A stretch of 64,000 bases of DNA from Smittia aterrima (GCA_033063855.1 CP093829.1:15655537-15719536), one strand, 5' to 3'. Shown: positions 1-12,352, numbered from the stretch's first letter. Numbers and translations are program-made. The notes: generated from the letters alone by a model not told the origin.

Positions 1-26
1 AATTTCATTTGGAAAACGTGAAAAGT

Positions 27-337
27 AATGCTTAATAATATCATTGAGCTGTTTTTAATTGATCTCAAGGAAAGTTGTAAGTAACAGTTCAAACAAAGTC
101 GATGAGTCATCTCAATTTTGATAAATATTTTCAGTCACGGATTTCCAACTCAACCTTCTTTTGACTTTCCTGTTCATCCTGCTGTGTAATTTCATCCTGA
201 TTGTAATCTTTTGGGCTCGTTACGGAAGTACAATCAGCAGACATTTCATCAAATCAAGTACTTTGATTGAAATCGAAAATTTACGAAAATCTGTTGAGAA
301 GTTAAAATTGCCTCGTGAGCATACTCCTAGAATCTAA
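27..337 (+). CDS. 3' end of an unidentified membrane protein (last two exons)
   Basis: Two exons can be read. The first ends at base 76 before a gtaagt donor; its start near 27 is a guess. The second runs 135-337 after a ttttcag acceptor and ends in TAA. The 58-nt intron fits the other introns here. The tail has one strongly hydrophobic segment of about 22 residues (LLLTFLFILLCNFILIVIF), then a basic, helix-prone end (ENLRKSVEKLK) that could form a short coiled coil. I do not recognise the family; it looks like a C-terminally anchored or multi-pass membrane protein. The stop is separated from the next gene's start codon by one base. The rest of the gene lies outside the window. Confidence 0.55.
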
Positions 338-338
338 G

Positions 339-2071
339 ATGGATCAAGCAGCAAGTAAAATTAAAAAGTTTTTTTCGAAGAAAAAGAGCGAGGCAAAGTT
401 TAAGACCGCAGGTCCTGGAAGAAAGCTTAATTCAAGCGAGCAACCTGCTGCGTCATCATCAAAATCTAATTCCAAAGCTAAAGACGTATATGTGCCGATA
501 AAACGAAATGACTTGACTAATGAAGCTAAGAATGCTCGCGATGCAGCCATGAAGCGATTGATGGATACCAACAAGAGCAAGCCATTGAATGTCTCACTCA
601 TCGCCATTCGAGAGCAGGCGAAAAAAGAACTTGAGGAGCAACGCAAGCATGAAACGGAATCTAGTCTCAAACAGCTCAACATTACTAGCGAACAGAAAAA
701 GGATTTAGCAACTGAAGGAGTTTTCTTTGGTTGGGATTTCAGATTCCAAAAAAGGAAAATATATTTTAAATATTTAATTTCAGAATGTCCTCTTGTCAGC
801 GAAGAGATCTTACCGAAAAGCGAGTGGAAGGTGAAGATCAAGGCATTTTTATACGAGCAACTAGAAAGCGATCCTGGCTTAACTTCATGTCTCATCATCA
901 AGAATTGCAACACGCTGGACAAGGCAGAAGATTGTATCGAGACACTTAAGAAATATTTGCAAAACATTATCGCAAATCCGACTGAAGAAAAATTCCAAAG
1001 AATCCGTAAAAGCAACAGGATCTTCAGCGAGAAGGTTGCGCCAGCTGAAGGAAGCTCCGAATTTCTGAAAGCTGCTGGCTTCCATGAGCAAATATGTGAT
1101 GGTGAACCTTTTCTAATTTGGTCGCCAGACTTTCCAATTGAAATGCTAGTTCAGCTAACAGAAGCTCTTGATTTAGTTGAGGTAATCAGCTTGGAGCTTG
1201 AAAGGAATATGAAAGTTTTGCTTCCTTCGCAAATCAATAATGTTAGCTTGCCGCCGGACTTCTTCCGCATATCCCCTGAGGAGATGAAGAAGGAACAACA
1301 AGCAAGGTAAATAAATTTCCTAATATTGATCACCCGCAGAGTAAATCGGATATATGATTGAATATTAATCTAATCTAAAAATTATAATCTAACTCTTCAA
1401 ATTCATTTTTTTTGCTGTTGAAAACCCATCTCGTGATTTTTATTCTTGACATAAGATTCTCCGTTAAGATGGGAGTTTGCGAACGTGCTTCAGCTTATCA
1501 AAACACTGCGCTAATATTATTCTAATAAATATTGTTTTTTTTTTTGAAGAGCTGCGGCCTTGGAAGATGCTCAGATATTGAAGACAAAGACGATGCGTGA
1601 AAACGAAGAGAAAAAATATGCAAGAAACTTTAAATATTCACTCATTAGAATTCGTTTCCCCGATGGGATTTATATTCAGGTAAATTAAGTTATTTAATTA
1701 AGCTACTTCGATATCCTATCTAGAACTTCTATTTTCTTTTTTCCGCAGGGAACATTTGGAGCGAACGAAAAGCTTTCTGAAGTCTTTGATTTCGTTCAAG
1801 GTGCTTTACAACACGAATCGGCTGATTTCTCACTTATTTCGCCCGAAAACCAAAAGTTCTCAAACGAAGATGTCGATCAAAGTTTGGTTTCATTAAGGTG
1901 ATTGCCGTGAAAAGTAAAATTTGAATATTAAATTAGCTAACATGACTGTCGCATTTATTTATTCACAGATTGGTTCCAAACGCGACACTCAAGTTTGCCT
2001 ACGAGTCGTCAAATCAAAATCTTCAAGAATATATAAAAGAAGAGTTGCTTATGCTCGTCCAGCCGCTGTGA
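339..2071 (+). CDS. UBXN6: UBX domain-containing protein 6 (UBXN6/UBXD1), p97/VCP cofactor
   Basis: Exons 339-729, 784-1306, 1550-1679, 1749-1897 and 1969-2071 join in frame to 431 residues. The N terminus (KKFFSKKKSEAKFKTAGPG) matches the conserved start of UBXD1. The middle, about residues 130-265, fits the PUB domain, including RKSNRIFSEKVAPAEGSSEF and the junction GVFF-ECPL. The C-terminal 100 residues fit a UBX fold (SLIRIRFPDG, then GTF). In animals this protein binds the p97 AAA ATPase through its PUB and N-terminal motifs and acts in endolysosomal and mitochondrial protein sorting. The start at 339 is preferred to an in-frame GTG at 315 because the family begins there. Intron 730-783 is 54 nt, open and in frame, so unspliced RNA would add 18 residues; homology supports removal. 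Confidence 0.93.
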
Positions 2072-3742
2072 AAATCTCTGATGTTTCCTTTTTCATCATC
2101 ATATAATGATTCGCGCTATAATTTTCGTCAACATGTTAATTTATTTATTATCGCAAATTAAAATGTTTTGCAATTCAAATATCGTTGAATGTTTTTTTTT
2201 TCGTTGAGATCGATGTAAATGCTAGAAATTTTAGAGTAGTTTCTCCACGATTCTTGTCTCGTGCTTCGCTCTGCTTCAGTGGAATAATCGATTGTTCACA
2301 TTTCGAGACCTTGAATTGCATGGTTGTTAACATCTTTATCTCAGCTTGAACTAGCCACCTGTCGTGAACCAATATTTGGCGGATCAATAAGGAACTTTTT
2401 TTTCTTTAAGTTAGCATGTTGTTAGTTCAGTCAAAGGCATTTGAAGAAAGGAGGGCTTTTGACCAAAGCGGCTAACATCAATTAAGCTACTAAAAATGTG
2501 CAGTAAAGACTACCGTGGCTAAATGTTCAATGGATTTGATTGCCGGCGATCAATTTGCCTCGAGCTTAACCAAGGGTTCATGGAGTCAGATTGCGTTGTC
2601 TTCGACCAATTATTATGTCAGAAAACTTATTAATGGTTAGCCTTCCTCGAGAAGCGAAACGCTCGAACGATAATATTTGAATATCCAAGCTGTAAAATTC
2701 ATTCTCAAGTTGCCGTGACATTTTTGCCGTTGTTCTTCCTATTTGATTAGACAAAGAAGCGATATGTTAAGCCCGGAATCAATCACCGAAGCGTTCTTGA
2801 GTGCACGATGAGTGCGAATTACCAATCTCCTAATGAACCAACGAATATTTCATGACACACAGAAATTTCCTACTTCAACGATCGACCTTGAATTATCTCA
2901 TTGCCTTTCCAGAAACCGTCGCCCGAATCAACTAATAAAATCTGAGATAAGGGAACGTTTCAAGTTTTAGCATTTATACAGCAAACCCCGAAACGGATTC
3001 GATTTGAATCACTCAAACCTGATATGTGAACTGACCAAAAAAGTGAATCACCTAATTGAATTATGAAATATCAACTGATTACTTTTCCACTTATCACTTT
3101 GCTGGCCTTTTGTGCTTAAGATAAAACAAACTTCAATTCGTTGAAGAAGATGAATCTATTAATAGCGACAATGAAGTAACAAGCTAGCAGAACCGAAGAT
3201 TTCGCGAACAAGAATGTTTGGAGCCGATTTTAGAAGAGTTTCTTCGTTGTCAGAATATAATTTAAATATTAATCGTTGAAAGATAACATTGACCATGAAA
3301 CGGGCGATTGATCCTTCAAATAACGAGCCGAACTCTCGAGATTGTTGAAACGAGCTCAAAGCGATTAAAGCAAATCGTGCATCTCAGACTACACGCATAA
3401 AAAAGTCTGGCGATTTTTCTCAGAGAATTATGTCATTCGGCTTCACAAAGTCTTCCGCTGACGATTTTCATCGAAGATGTTTTTTTTAAAGTTTAGAGGC
3501 TTAATATTTTACTTGGTTTCCGATTAATTGAGATTACAACAGCAACTCATGTTGTTTCTCTATGATTTGCTAAGAAACATGAATCCCCGCATAGATTTTA
3601 ATAGAAACCCTTGTGAGAGATGTGTCAAGCGCTAAAGTTTCGTGAGAAATCATTTATTCGGGGAAGACATTGAAGTGTCGCCATGCCACGAGTTCTTTAA
3701 TCCGAAGCTTTGTCCATTTAAACAGCGATGTTAAAGACACAT

Positions 3743-3805
3743 GTGTAAAACGTTTTACACCAAAGACACGTTTGCCAACGTGTCTTTGACGTGGAATTGG
3801 AATTG
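3743..3805. repeat. Dyad cluster: 18-bp palindrome plus 12-bp hairpin
   Basis: Bases 3743-3760 are a perfect 18-bp palindrome, GTGTAAAACGTTTTACAC. Immediately after it, 3761-3772 (CAAAGACACGTT) and 3777-3788 (AACGTGTCTTTG) are perfect inverted arms around a 4-nt loop. ACGTGGAATTG follows. The words CCAAAGACAC and ACGTGGAATTG recur in opposite orientation near 5036-5095, which suggests a small mobile-element remnant or a binding-site cluster. Confidence 0.6.
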
Positions 3806-5035
3806 GAATTGCTTTTGAATTTCCTAGAATTCCTTGGATGGAAACATTTTTATTATGAGTTCTTGAAAACGTTTATTCGTGATTTTAATCAATAATATTT
3901 AATAAATTAGAATCACTTATTGTTTTAATTGAGTGATAAACAAAGATTAGGTTTTCTGATAGCTCTGGGGAAATGCGATTACGAGTTTTGTTATAAATGT
4001 TAGCCCACATCGAAAAAAAAACTCTTTGCAAGCTTGCTGTTGAAGCCGAGAGCAAAGTATATGCATTTGTAATTCTTAATATCAATGGATAATTAAAAGT
4101 AATTTCCACTAACTTTAAGTTGACAAAGCCTTAACGTCTGGGTTTTCAGTTCTTAGAGCTTTTGACATTTATTTTTTGGAACTTTCACTTGGATGGAAGG
4201 AAGCATACGAAAACTTCAAGTACTTCATCGAAAACTTGCAAAATTTAAGACAAAACGACCAATAGTTCCTTGCATCAGTCAGTACGAGCTAATCTCTACG
4301 AAAATGATTTTATTGACGAAGTCGAGTCATCATATGGAATTTTAAAAATGATGTTCTCTTCCATTGCAAAATGAGTTCTTAAGCGAAAAAATCTCAATCT
4401 AGTCGGAGCTTCAAAACGTTTCTTCAGTCATCGGTGAAAATTCAGTTCTTTCAAAGAAGATTTTCGAGAAAGTTTCGCTTGCTTCTTTAATTTTCAATCC
4501 AAAATTCAAAGAAAAAAACCTCAACTCGAACCAAAAGACTAAAAGCCGATTTTACGTTTCAAAATTGTTGAAGGATTCAGCTGAATATTCTAAGTTCGAC
4601 GAATATCTGGAATAAAAAGTTTTTTTTAAATGAGGACTTGAAAGAAATGGATGCTCAAACTTATTGGACATTTTGAAAGGATGTGGCCCTAAGTTATCCG
4701 AAATAGCTTTAAGATTCTCTGCTTTAACTGGATCATTCTCTTCTGACAGTTCAAATAACAAAGATCACAAAAACTCGATGAAAAGTTTCTAATTATAAAA
4801 TCAACTCTTTGAAAAACAATTTGTAATTTCTCTATATAAGGGTAATCTAAAATTAAATCATCCAATAAATTTTCAATTTTACTACTGATCGTTGAATATT
4901 TGATTGAGCTGTTCATAAATTCCCATTCTTCATTAAGAATTCTTCTTATCATTTTTTAGATTTGTTCCTCGTGTTATTCATCTAAAGTAAATTTATTTCC
5001 GAATCCGTTGCTTCGGAAATTATCGTTTTGCACGC

Positions 5036-5110
5036 CAATTACAATTCCACGTGTTTTACACAAAATCCACGTACGTGTAAAACTAGTGTCTTTGGCGGGT
5101 TTTACACGTT
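5036..5110. repeat. Second, inverted copy of the dyad cluster
   Basis: This stretch contains CAATTCCACGT, GTTTTACAC, CACGTACGTG, GTGTAAAAC, GTGTCTTTGG and a further GTTTTACACG. Read on the minus strand it begins CCAAAGACAC and ends ACGTGGAATTG, like the cluster at 3761-3805. The two are about 1.3 kb apart in inverted orientation. Confidence 0.5.
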
Positions 5111-6500
5111 TAACAACCCTGCATTTAAAGCTTGAACCTTCACAACGTAATGACCCGTACGTCCTCATCTGACAATCCCAATTCGATAATCTTCCGCTGA
5201 AAATCATTAATTTCTAGGCTCCGCTAATAAATCATTCAACTGAAGCTGAGATCAAATTTCTTCGTAAACAAAATGTTTGCTAATGGCATCCAAACGAATT
5301 ATTGAAACGCGCGCATAAACTTAGAATGAAAATTGTCTCTTCGTTTACCCTTTTCCAACGAATTAAACCTGTTCCCCTAAAAGACGATGTCACGATTTTG
5401 TTATGATGTAACACACGAGATGAGAGAACACTTACGATTTCGAAGAGATAACATAAAAGTTTTTCTTCTTCTTTTTGTCGAGGAGAAAAGAAGCGCTCGT
5501 CCGATCGAGAATAAAAACTTGAAATTTATTACAACTGCGGCCGTGAAATCCGGCTCCTCGAGCTGTCAGATCCAGCTGAGTTTTTCGTCGAAAAAAAAAT
5601 GCCGGCAGCGTCACCTAAAAAACCCAATCGATTCTCATAGAATCCGGCTGCGATCCTCTTAGAATTAAATCCTCTTCACTTAAGCAATTAACATCTTCTT
5701 CGCTAGGAATTTTAGCACTACAATAATCAATTTATTTTAACAATCGAGTTCGTCGAGTACATCAAACGAATCGATTCAATAAAACGTTGGTAATAATGAC
5801 ATTTTGATTAAAATGTTTTGCTACAGACAACAACGACTTCATTAACTCGCTCGATTAAAGCTCAATTACAATATAATGAAAATATTCTTTACGATGCGAA
5901 AAGCGCGCCGATTGAAGGCCAATAACTGAGATTACCTTTGTTGTGATGCCTCCGGTTGTTAGATATTTATGAGAGTACACATATCTGTCTAATTGATTTC
6001 TCAGAAGAAATCAACCTCTTGATTGAAAAGGCGAAGATGCTACAAATGGGACACCAGCACAGTATGAAACGGAAACTTGAAGTTCATGGATCAAGAGGTA
6101 TGGGACACGAGAGTTAATTGCTACAAATTGCTGTGACCGGTAAAGAAGAAGAAATAAAATTTCAAGCTCGTTAAGAAAACCATAAGCATACAGTCTCTGC
6201 CGATTTGTTCCATCGTCTCTTACCGTCATCACCTTCACACTTCCACAGCCATTTAACATATTTCATCAATTGATTCTGTAAACATTAAAGAATATCTATA
6301 AACTATCGATGTTGCTGCTGTTGCTGCAGCAGTTGTTGTGTTCAGTCATTCATATACATTACAAGTAAATGTCTTCAACTTCAACCTGTTTCTCTCAATC
6401 CCGTATAGTGTCGCACGTCTTCTTCTGAAATTTGAAAAAGCTCGAAGCACATGTATTTTATTATTTGCCTTCAATTTCGCTTTCAATGAGTTACGCGTAT

Positions 6501-6606
6501 AAATATCCAAACTGATCATCTTCACAGTTGTATGGAGAGTTCGGGATTTTTCTCGTCTTTAAGCAATAATGTGTAATGGTGGTCCGGGGTCGATCGAATA
6601 TAAATA
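6501..6606 (+). promoter_or_regulatory. Upstream block and TATA box of the Cys-rich repeat gene
   Basis: TATAAATA at 6599-6606 lies 118 bases before the start codon. About 70 bases upstream of it, 6514-6528 reads GATCATCTTCACAGT. The same word occurs at the equivalent place before the paralogues at 12.4 and 16.7 kb. A leader segment resembling CATCTTGTCCTG, also shared with those paralogues, lies between the TATA box and the start codon. Confidence 0.75.
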
Positions 6607-6723
6607 ACAGGCTGCATGCGGATTTACTGGTTATTCGTTTCTGTACAATTCATCTTTGAACATCTTGTCCTGTGCATCAGAGAGCTTTTACCGTAGGGAC
6701 TAAAGTTGAAGTTCACGCTTACA

Positions 6724-9700
6724 ATGGTACGACGACTATCAAATTAATTTAAAGTTTTTCGTTTGGTGTTGTGTTACTCGTTGAAAGTGAAGAGTTTTGA
6801 GTTTTAAATCTTGATTTCATGATGCAACTCAAGATAAGGCGACGCTCATTACGCAAAGATATTAATGATCTCCAAGATTTCAGTTGCGTTGTGTCGGATA
6901 ATAATTTCGAAATGTCAAAAATCGTTTTAGCAATTCTGAGAATGCCAAGAGGTCAGAGCAGTGATCAAAGGCCGATGCATTAAGTGAAAACAAAACTTTT
7001 TGTGACAAAAAAATTGCCTTGCTTTGTTGAAAGGAAATTGAAGACGAAACCGCAAAAAAAAATTATAAGCGGTTCGAGTAAATCGATTCTATCTAATGAA
7101 TAGAGAAGCAATTTAGTTTGGATTGTTCGAAGCATCGATTATGCAATTAATCTTGAATCAAGTTTAGTGCTTCGCATTGAAACGCAACTTTTTACGATGC
7201 TGTTTGACATTGTAATACAATTGACTCGCTATGGCGCAAAAATGGATTAGCTTTGATGCTAGCAGACAAACTGCCGATGAGATGAAAAGAGAATTTGAAG
7301 ATTATCGCAAGATATGTTGACACTCGAGTAATTGAAAGGCGAAAATGTTTAAACGAAAGTGAAAACTCGTTGCGCAATGTGAATTTTTTCGTTGTTTTTG
7401 CAATCAGCTGCAAAGTGTCAATTTATGGCAAAATTATATTTTTCGAGTGGCGAAGATGAAAAGGTATGAGCGGGTTTTAAAAATGCCGAGCGCACCTTCG
7501 TGATTTGTGATGCTGACGCGAAATTTCGGCTGAAGGCCAATCGTTGGTAACTGGCACAAAACTCGATAATTTAATTTTGCAAAATTAAATTAGAAGCAAT
7601 TAGCAAGAATCAAGTCATGTCCTTGCTTACGCTTAATTCGGAGATCGTAAATGGTGACACGTTAAATAAACGAACACATAGTGACCTAACATTTTCGAAA
7701 AAGTTTGTTTGTTCTGGTCTCAAGCTAATTGAATTTCACATCTCGATTTCAGAAAGCATTCATCGTATTGGCTTTAGCCTTTACTGGAGTGTTAGCTGAT
7801 GTCTCGCATCTAGGCATTACTACACACATCGAAGAAGATGGTTACCATTACCCAAAACCAAATATTCCCTTCCCAGTAAGTCGCTTAACTTCTGTGACTG
7901 AAATTTCACAAATAACTAAAACTTCTTTTTATTTTCTTGCAGCCTCCACCAGGTATAATTCATCAAACATTTCATTCTCGCATATTAAACACATTTCATG
8001 TCAAGCGTCGTTGTGACTCACCTTCTTCGATAGCTTGAATTTATCGAATATATAATTTTACACGGAATATTCCGTGCAGCCTCTGCTAATGACCGGAGAC
8101 ATTTTTATATAGATTTTTCTAAACAAGTTTTCTATAGAATCTTGTAAATTATTTTCGATTTCTATTTCAGTTGTTGACAAGAAAGAGGAATACTTACCGC
8201 CACCACCAAAATGCTCCAATGGAGCTCCAGATTCTTCATATCCAGATTGCTGCACCAACGGCGGTCGAGGACAATACTGTTGCACAAACGGAGCAACAAA
8301 TCAATATTGCTGCTCAAACGGTGCAAATAATCCTGAATGCAGCTTCCCAACTCCTCCGCCAAGAACTACGAACCCACCTAGATGTAGCAACGGAGCGCCA
8401 GATTCTGCTTATCCAGATTGCTGCACCAACGGCGGTCGAGGACAATACTGTTGCACAAACGGACAAAACAACCCAGACTGTAGCTTCCCAACTAGACCAC
8501 CTCCTCCAACTACTGCCCGCCCACAACCAAAGTGCTCTAATGGAGCTCCTGATTCTGCATATCCAGATTGCTGCACCAACGGCGGTCGAGGACAATACTG
8601 TTGCACAAACGGACAAAACAACCCTGACTGTAGCTTCCCAACTAGACCACCTCCTCCAACTACTGCCCGCCCACAACCAAAGTGCTCTAATGGAGCTCCT
8701 GATTCTGCATATCCAGATTGCTGCACCAACGGCGGTCGAGGACAATACTGTTGCACAAACGGACAAAACAACCCAGACTGTAGCTTCCCAACTAGACCAC
8801 CTCCTCCAACTACTGCCCGCCCACAACCAAAGTGCTCTAATGGAGCTCCTGATTCTGCATATCCAGATTGCTGCACCAACGGCGGTCGAGGACAATACTG
8901 TTGCACAAACGGACAAAACAACCCTGACTGTAGCTTCCCAACTAGACCACCTCCTCCAACTACTGCCCGCCCACAACCAAAGTGCTCTAATGGAGCTCCT
9001 GATTCTGCATATCCAGATTGCTGCACCAACGGCGGTCGAGGACAATACTGTTGCACAAACGGACAAAACAACCCTGACTGTAGCTTCCCAACTAGACCAC
9101 CTCCCCCAAGAACCACTGCCCGCCCACAACCAAAGTGCTCTAATGGAGCTCCTGATTCTGCATATCCAGATTGCTGCACCAACGGCGGTCGAGGACAATA
9201 CTGTTGCACAAACGGACAAAACAACCCTGACTGTAGCTTCCCAACTAGACCACCTCCTCCAACTACTGCCCGCCCACAACCAAAGTGCTCTAATGGAGCT
9301 CCTGATTCTGCATATCCAGATTGCTGCACCAACGGCGGTCGAGGACAATACTGTTGCACAAACGGACAAAACAACCCTGACTGTAGCTTCCCAACTAGAC
9401 CACCTCCTCCAACTACTGCCCGCCCACAACCAAAGTGCTCTAATGGAGCTCCTGATTCTGCATATCCAGATTGCTGCACCAACGGCGGTCGAGGACAATA
9501 CTGTTGCACAAACGGACAAAACAACCCTGACTGTAGCTTCCCAACTAGACCACCTCCCCCAAGAACCACTGCCCGCCCACAACCAAAGTGCTCTAATGGA
9601 GCTCCTGATTCTGCATATCCAGATTGCTGTACCAACGGCGGTAGAGGACAATACTGTTGCACAAACGGACAAAACAATCCTGACTGCAGTTTCCCAACGA

Positions 9701-11077
9701 GAGCCACAGCTCCACCAAGAACAACTGCAAGAAATGAATATTTGCCTCCAGTTGAAGGTATTTAAAATATTTAATTCAACATTGATTAACTACAGAAATT
9801 CTTTTTAATAAAGTTTTGATACATCCTTGTCCTGAGATAATTTTTAACGTAAAAAGTTCCGTAACAATGAAAATTTTCGTAATTACTAATTAAACTATTA
9901 TATTTATTTTTCATCAGTTACCAAAAAGGAAGAATTTGTTACCCGCCCACCACCAAGATGTTCTAATGGGGCTCCAGATTCTGCTTATCCAGATTGCTGT
10001 ACCAACGGCGGTCGAGGACAATACTGTTGCACAAACGGACAAAACAATCCTGACTGTAGCTTGCCAACTAGACCAGCTCCTCCAAGAACAACTGCCCGTC
10101 CGCAACCAAAGTGTGCAAATGGTGCTCCTGATTCTGCATATCCAGATTGCTGTACCAACGGCGGTCGAGGACAATACTGTTGCACAAACGGACAAAACAA
10201 CCCTGACTGTAGCTTCCCAACTAGACCTCCTCCCCCAACTACTGCCCGTCCTCAACCAAAATGCTCTAATGGAGCTCCTGATTCTGCATATCCAGATTGC
10301 TGTACCAACGGCGGTCGAGGACAATACTGTTGCACAAACGGACAAAACAACCCTGACTGTAGCTTCCCAACTACTGCTCGTCCGCAACCAAAGTGCTCTA
10401 ATGGAGCTCCTGATTCTGCATATCCAGATTGTTGCACCAACGGTGGTCGAGGACAATACTGTTGCACAAACGGACAAAACAATCCTGATTGTAGCTTCCC
10501 AACTAGACCTCCTCCCCCAACTACTGCCCGTCCTCAACCAAAATGCTCTAATGGAGCTCCTGATTCTGCATATCCAGATTGTTGCACCAACGGCGGCCGA
10601 GGACAATACTGTTGCACAAACGGACAAAACAACCCTGACTGTAGCTTCCCAACTACTACTCGTCCTCAACCAAAGTGCTCTAATGGAGCACCTGATTCTG
10701 CATATCCAGATTGCTGCACCAACGGCGGTCGAGGACAATACTGTTGCACAAACGGACAAAACAATCCTGATTGTAGCTTCCCAACTAGACCTCCTCCCCC
10801 AACTACTGCCCGTCCTCAACCAAAATGCTCTAATGGAGCTCCTGATTCTGCATATCCAGATTGCTGCACCAACGGTGGTCGAGGACAATACTGTTGCACA
10901 AACGGACAAAACAATCCTGACTGCAGCTTCCCCACAAGACCAGCACCGCCAGCAAGAACCACTTCTCCTCCAGAATATTTACCTCCTCAAACTTGCGGAA
11001 ATGGTGGCAGCGGTCCTAACTGTGACACTGCCGAAGGCTACAATTACGATAAACCGTCGAAGCCATTCTTATTTTAA
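6724..11077 (+). CDS. Secreted cysteine-rich repeat protein, YLPP/GYxY family
   Basis: Exons 6724-6726 (start codon only), 7753-7875, 7943-7952 (10 nt), 8171-9757 and 9918-11077 join in frame to 960 residues. The N terminus (MKAFIVLALAFTGVLA) is a clear signal peptide, followed by DVSHLGI and GYHYPKPNIPF. The body is 17 units with cysteine spacing C-x11-CC-x8-CC-x8-C, separated by Pro/Thr linkers such as TRPPPPTTARPQPK. The C terminus holds SPPEYLPP, a CGNGGSGPNCDT motif and GYNYDKPSKPF. YLPP and GYxY recall the short YLP and GYR motifs described in Drosophila proteins. An extracellular structural role (cuticle, peritrophic or egg covering, silk) is inference only. All reading frames of the repeat are open because the period is a multiple of three; only this frame has the signal peptide and ordered motifs. 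Confidence 0.85.
8212..9686 (+). repeat. Ten tandem 150-153 bp units in exon 4
   Basis: Units begin near 8212, 8382, 8532, 8682, 8832, 8982, 9135, 9285, 9435 and 9588. Units 3-9 are nearly identical at the DNA level, differing by a few silent changes and a 3-base CCA/AGA variant in the linker. The first unit is divergent and carries one extra CC-containing segment. Confidence 0.95.
9959..10924 (+). repeat. Seven tandem units of the same repeat in exon 5
   Basis: Units begin near 9959, 10111, 10261, 10393, 10543, 10675 and 10825. Long (150 bp) and short (132 bp) forms alternate, the short ones lacking the six-residue TRPPPP linker. This looks like duplication of a two-unit module. Confidence 0.93.
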
Positions 11078-12200
11078 AATATAAATTTTTGTTTCGTGCC
11101 TTATAAACCACTTGTTAAACTCAGATTGTTCATCTAAAAATTGTTGATAAGATAAAATCTTTGATATATCCTTGTACTATTGAAATATTATATAGTGACA
11201 ATGCATGAAAACGATCATAATAAAAGTTGAGATTCTTAAAAATAAAATTTAATAATGTTTCAAGCAATTTGAAAAATTTCAGATGTTTCAATACGGTTAA
11301 ACAAGTTTTCATATTTCTTTCCAGAGAACGTGAATCTGACATAGTTTTTTTTTTCTTTTTAAGATCATTCTCACGGCAAAAATCCTTTGAAATTTTTTAG
11401 TGCGAAAACCTCTTCAGCTGCTAGAAATGAGCTCAGAACTCAAAGTTGTTATAATATTTAATTTAAATTTACAAAACCAGTTTTTTTTGTTCACGTTTAC
11501 TTTATCGCGTCCACATATGGTTAATCTATTTGTTTGAAATGACGTGAAAATCAAGTTTTTTTTGATTGATTTTCTATCAAACAAAATTAACATCTCAGAA
11601 ATGAATTGACGTCTTCATGTATATATTTTCAAGGAAATGGGAAATAATTATCAAATTTAAAGTGAAGACGTTTTGCAGCTCAACTAATGGTTTGCATCCG
11701 ACTGCTGTTTAAGTGTTCACTTCACTTAGACATATTCAAATCCATTCAGACGCCCTCCCAGTCAATCTATTCGGACAAAGTTTACTTTTGCTCTTAGCGA
11801 AAAAATATTTGTTCCTCCGATTAATCGTTCATTAGCATACATAAGAGAGTAAAAAATGCGCAAACCTAAACATCTTGGTTTTTTTATTTTACATAACAAT
11901 TCTACTTTGTTAGTCTGATCCTCATCGTTGTTACAAGTCTAAAAATAGAAGAATCAATTTATCATTATCCATTAAAATATTCTGTAATTATTCAAAAAAA
12001 ACATCTTTAAAGCTCTCGTCGTCGACAACTTCGCTATAAGAATGTGCTTGAGACGCCAATGTTTGAGCTTCGAAGCAACTCTTCAACCAGTTTCTCGCTT
12101 TCAATCTCTTCGGCTGGCTTTTTTTTTTAAAGCAAAAAGCTCAAACATGTGTGTTTCATTCTTTACCTTCGTTTTCAATTTCAACGAATGACGGGAGAAA
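11078..12200. other. Intergenic, no gene seen
   Basis: AT-rich 3' flank of the repeat gene, with a likely AATAAA around 11218, followed by the distal promoter region of the next paralogue. No coding segment was found. Confidence 0.7.
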
Positions 12201-12204
12201 CGCG

Positions 12205-12352
12205 TCACAATTCCATAAAATATTCAACTGATCATCTTCACAGTAGTCCAGTGTGTCGAGATTTTTTTGCTGAAACATGTATCTATTGTATAGAAGATTC
12301 AAGACTACAAATTATATTGTGATGGTAGTTCTGACTTCAAATGATATAAATA
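12205..12352 (+). promoter_or_regulatory. Conserved upstream block and TATA box of the Ala/Pro-rich paralogue
   Basis: Bases 12203-12260 contain CGTCACAATTCCATAAAATA, then a segment with ATCATCTTCACAGT and GTGTGTCGAG. It is nearly the same as 16431-16490 and recognisably like 15855-15903 and 6501-6550. TATAAATA follows at 12345-12352. The spacing is kept in all four copies. Confidence 0.82.

Larger units (their letters stand above)
2072..6500. other. 4.4 kb without a supportable gene
   Basis: No ORF here has conserved-looking sequence or a consistent exon chain. Open frames such as 5387-5662 (+) and 6011-6259 (-) are isolated, have biased composition and lack partners. Two related dyad-symmetric clusters lie at 3743-3805 and 5036-5110. 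A CTG/CAG-rich imperfect palindrome occurs near 6310-6340. Regulatory sequence for flanking genes is possible but not identifiable by eye. Confidence 0.6.

Noticed and set aside
5387..5662. 91-residue ORF (+) in the gene-poor region
   Set aside because: Low-complexity, with no splice, promoter or conserved motif evidence.
6011..6259. 82-residue ORF (-) upstream of the Cys-rich gene
   Set aside because: Looked non-random at first (NGCGSVKVMTVRDDGTNRQR) but no exon partners, signal or recognisable family; left as unsupported.
8171..9808. 545-residue open frame through the Cys-rich repeat in another plus-strand frame, and 452- and 432-residue frames on the minus strand
   Set aside because: The repeat period is a multiple of three, so any frame free of stops in one unit stays open throughout. 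Only the frame joined to the signal-peptide exon has ordered motifs, and the others lack promoters and splice partners.
8212..10924. Regular repeats that might suggest a CRISPR-like or satellite array
   Set aside because: Units are longer than CRISPR repeats, have no spacers, are in coding frame and lie in a eukaryotic gene.
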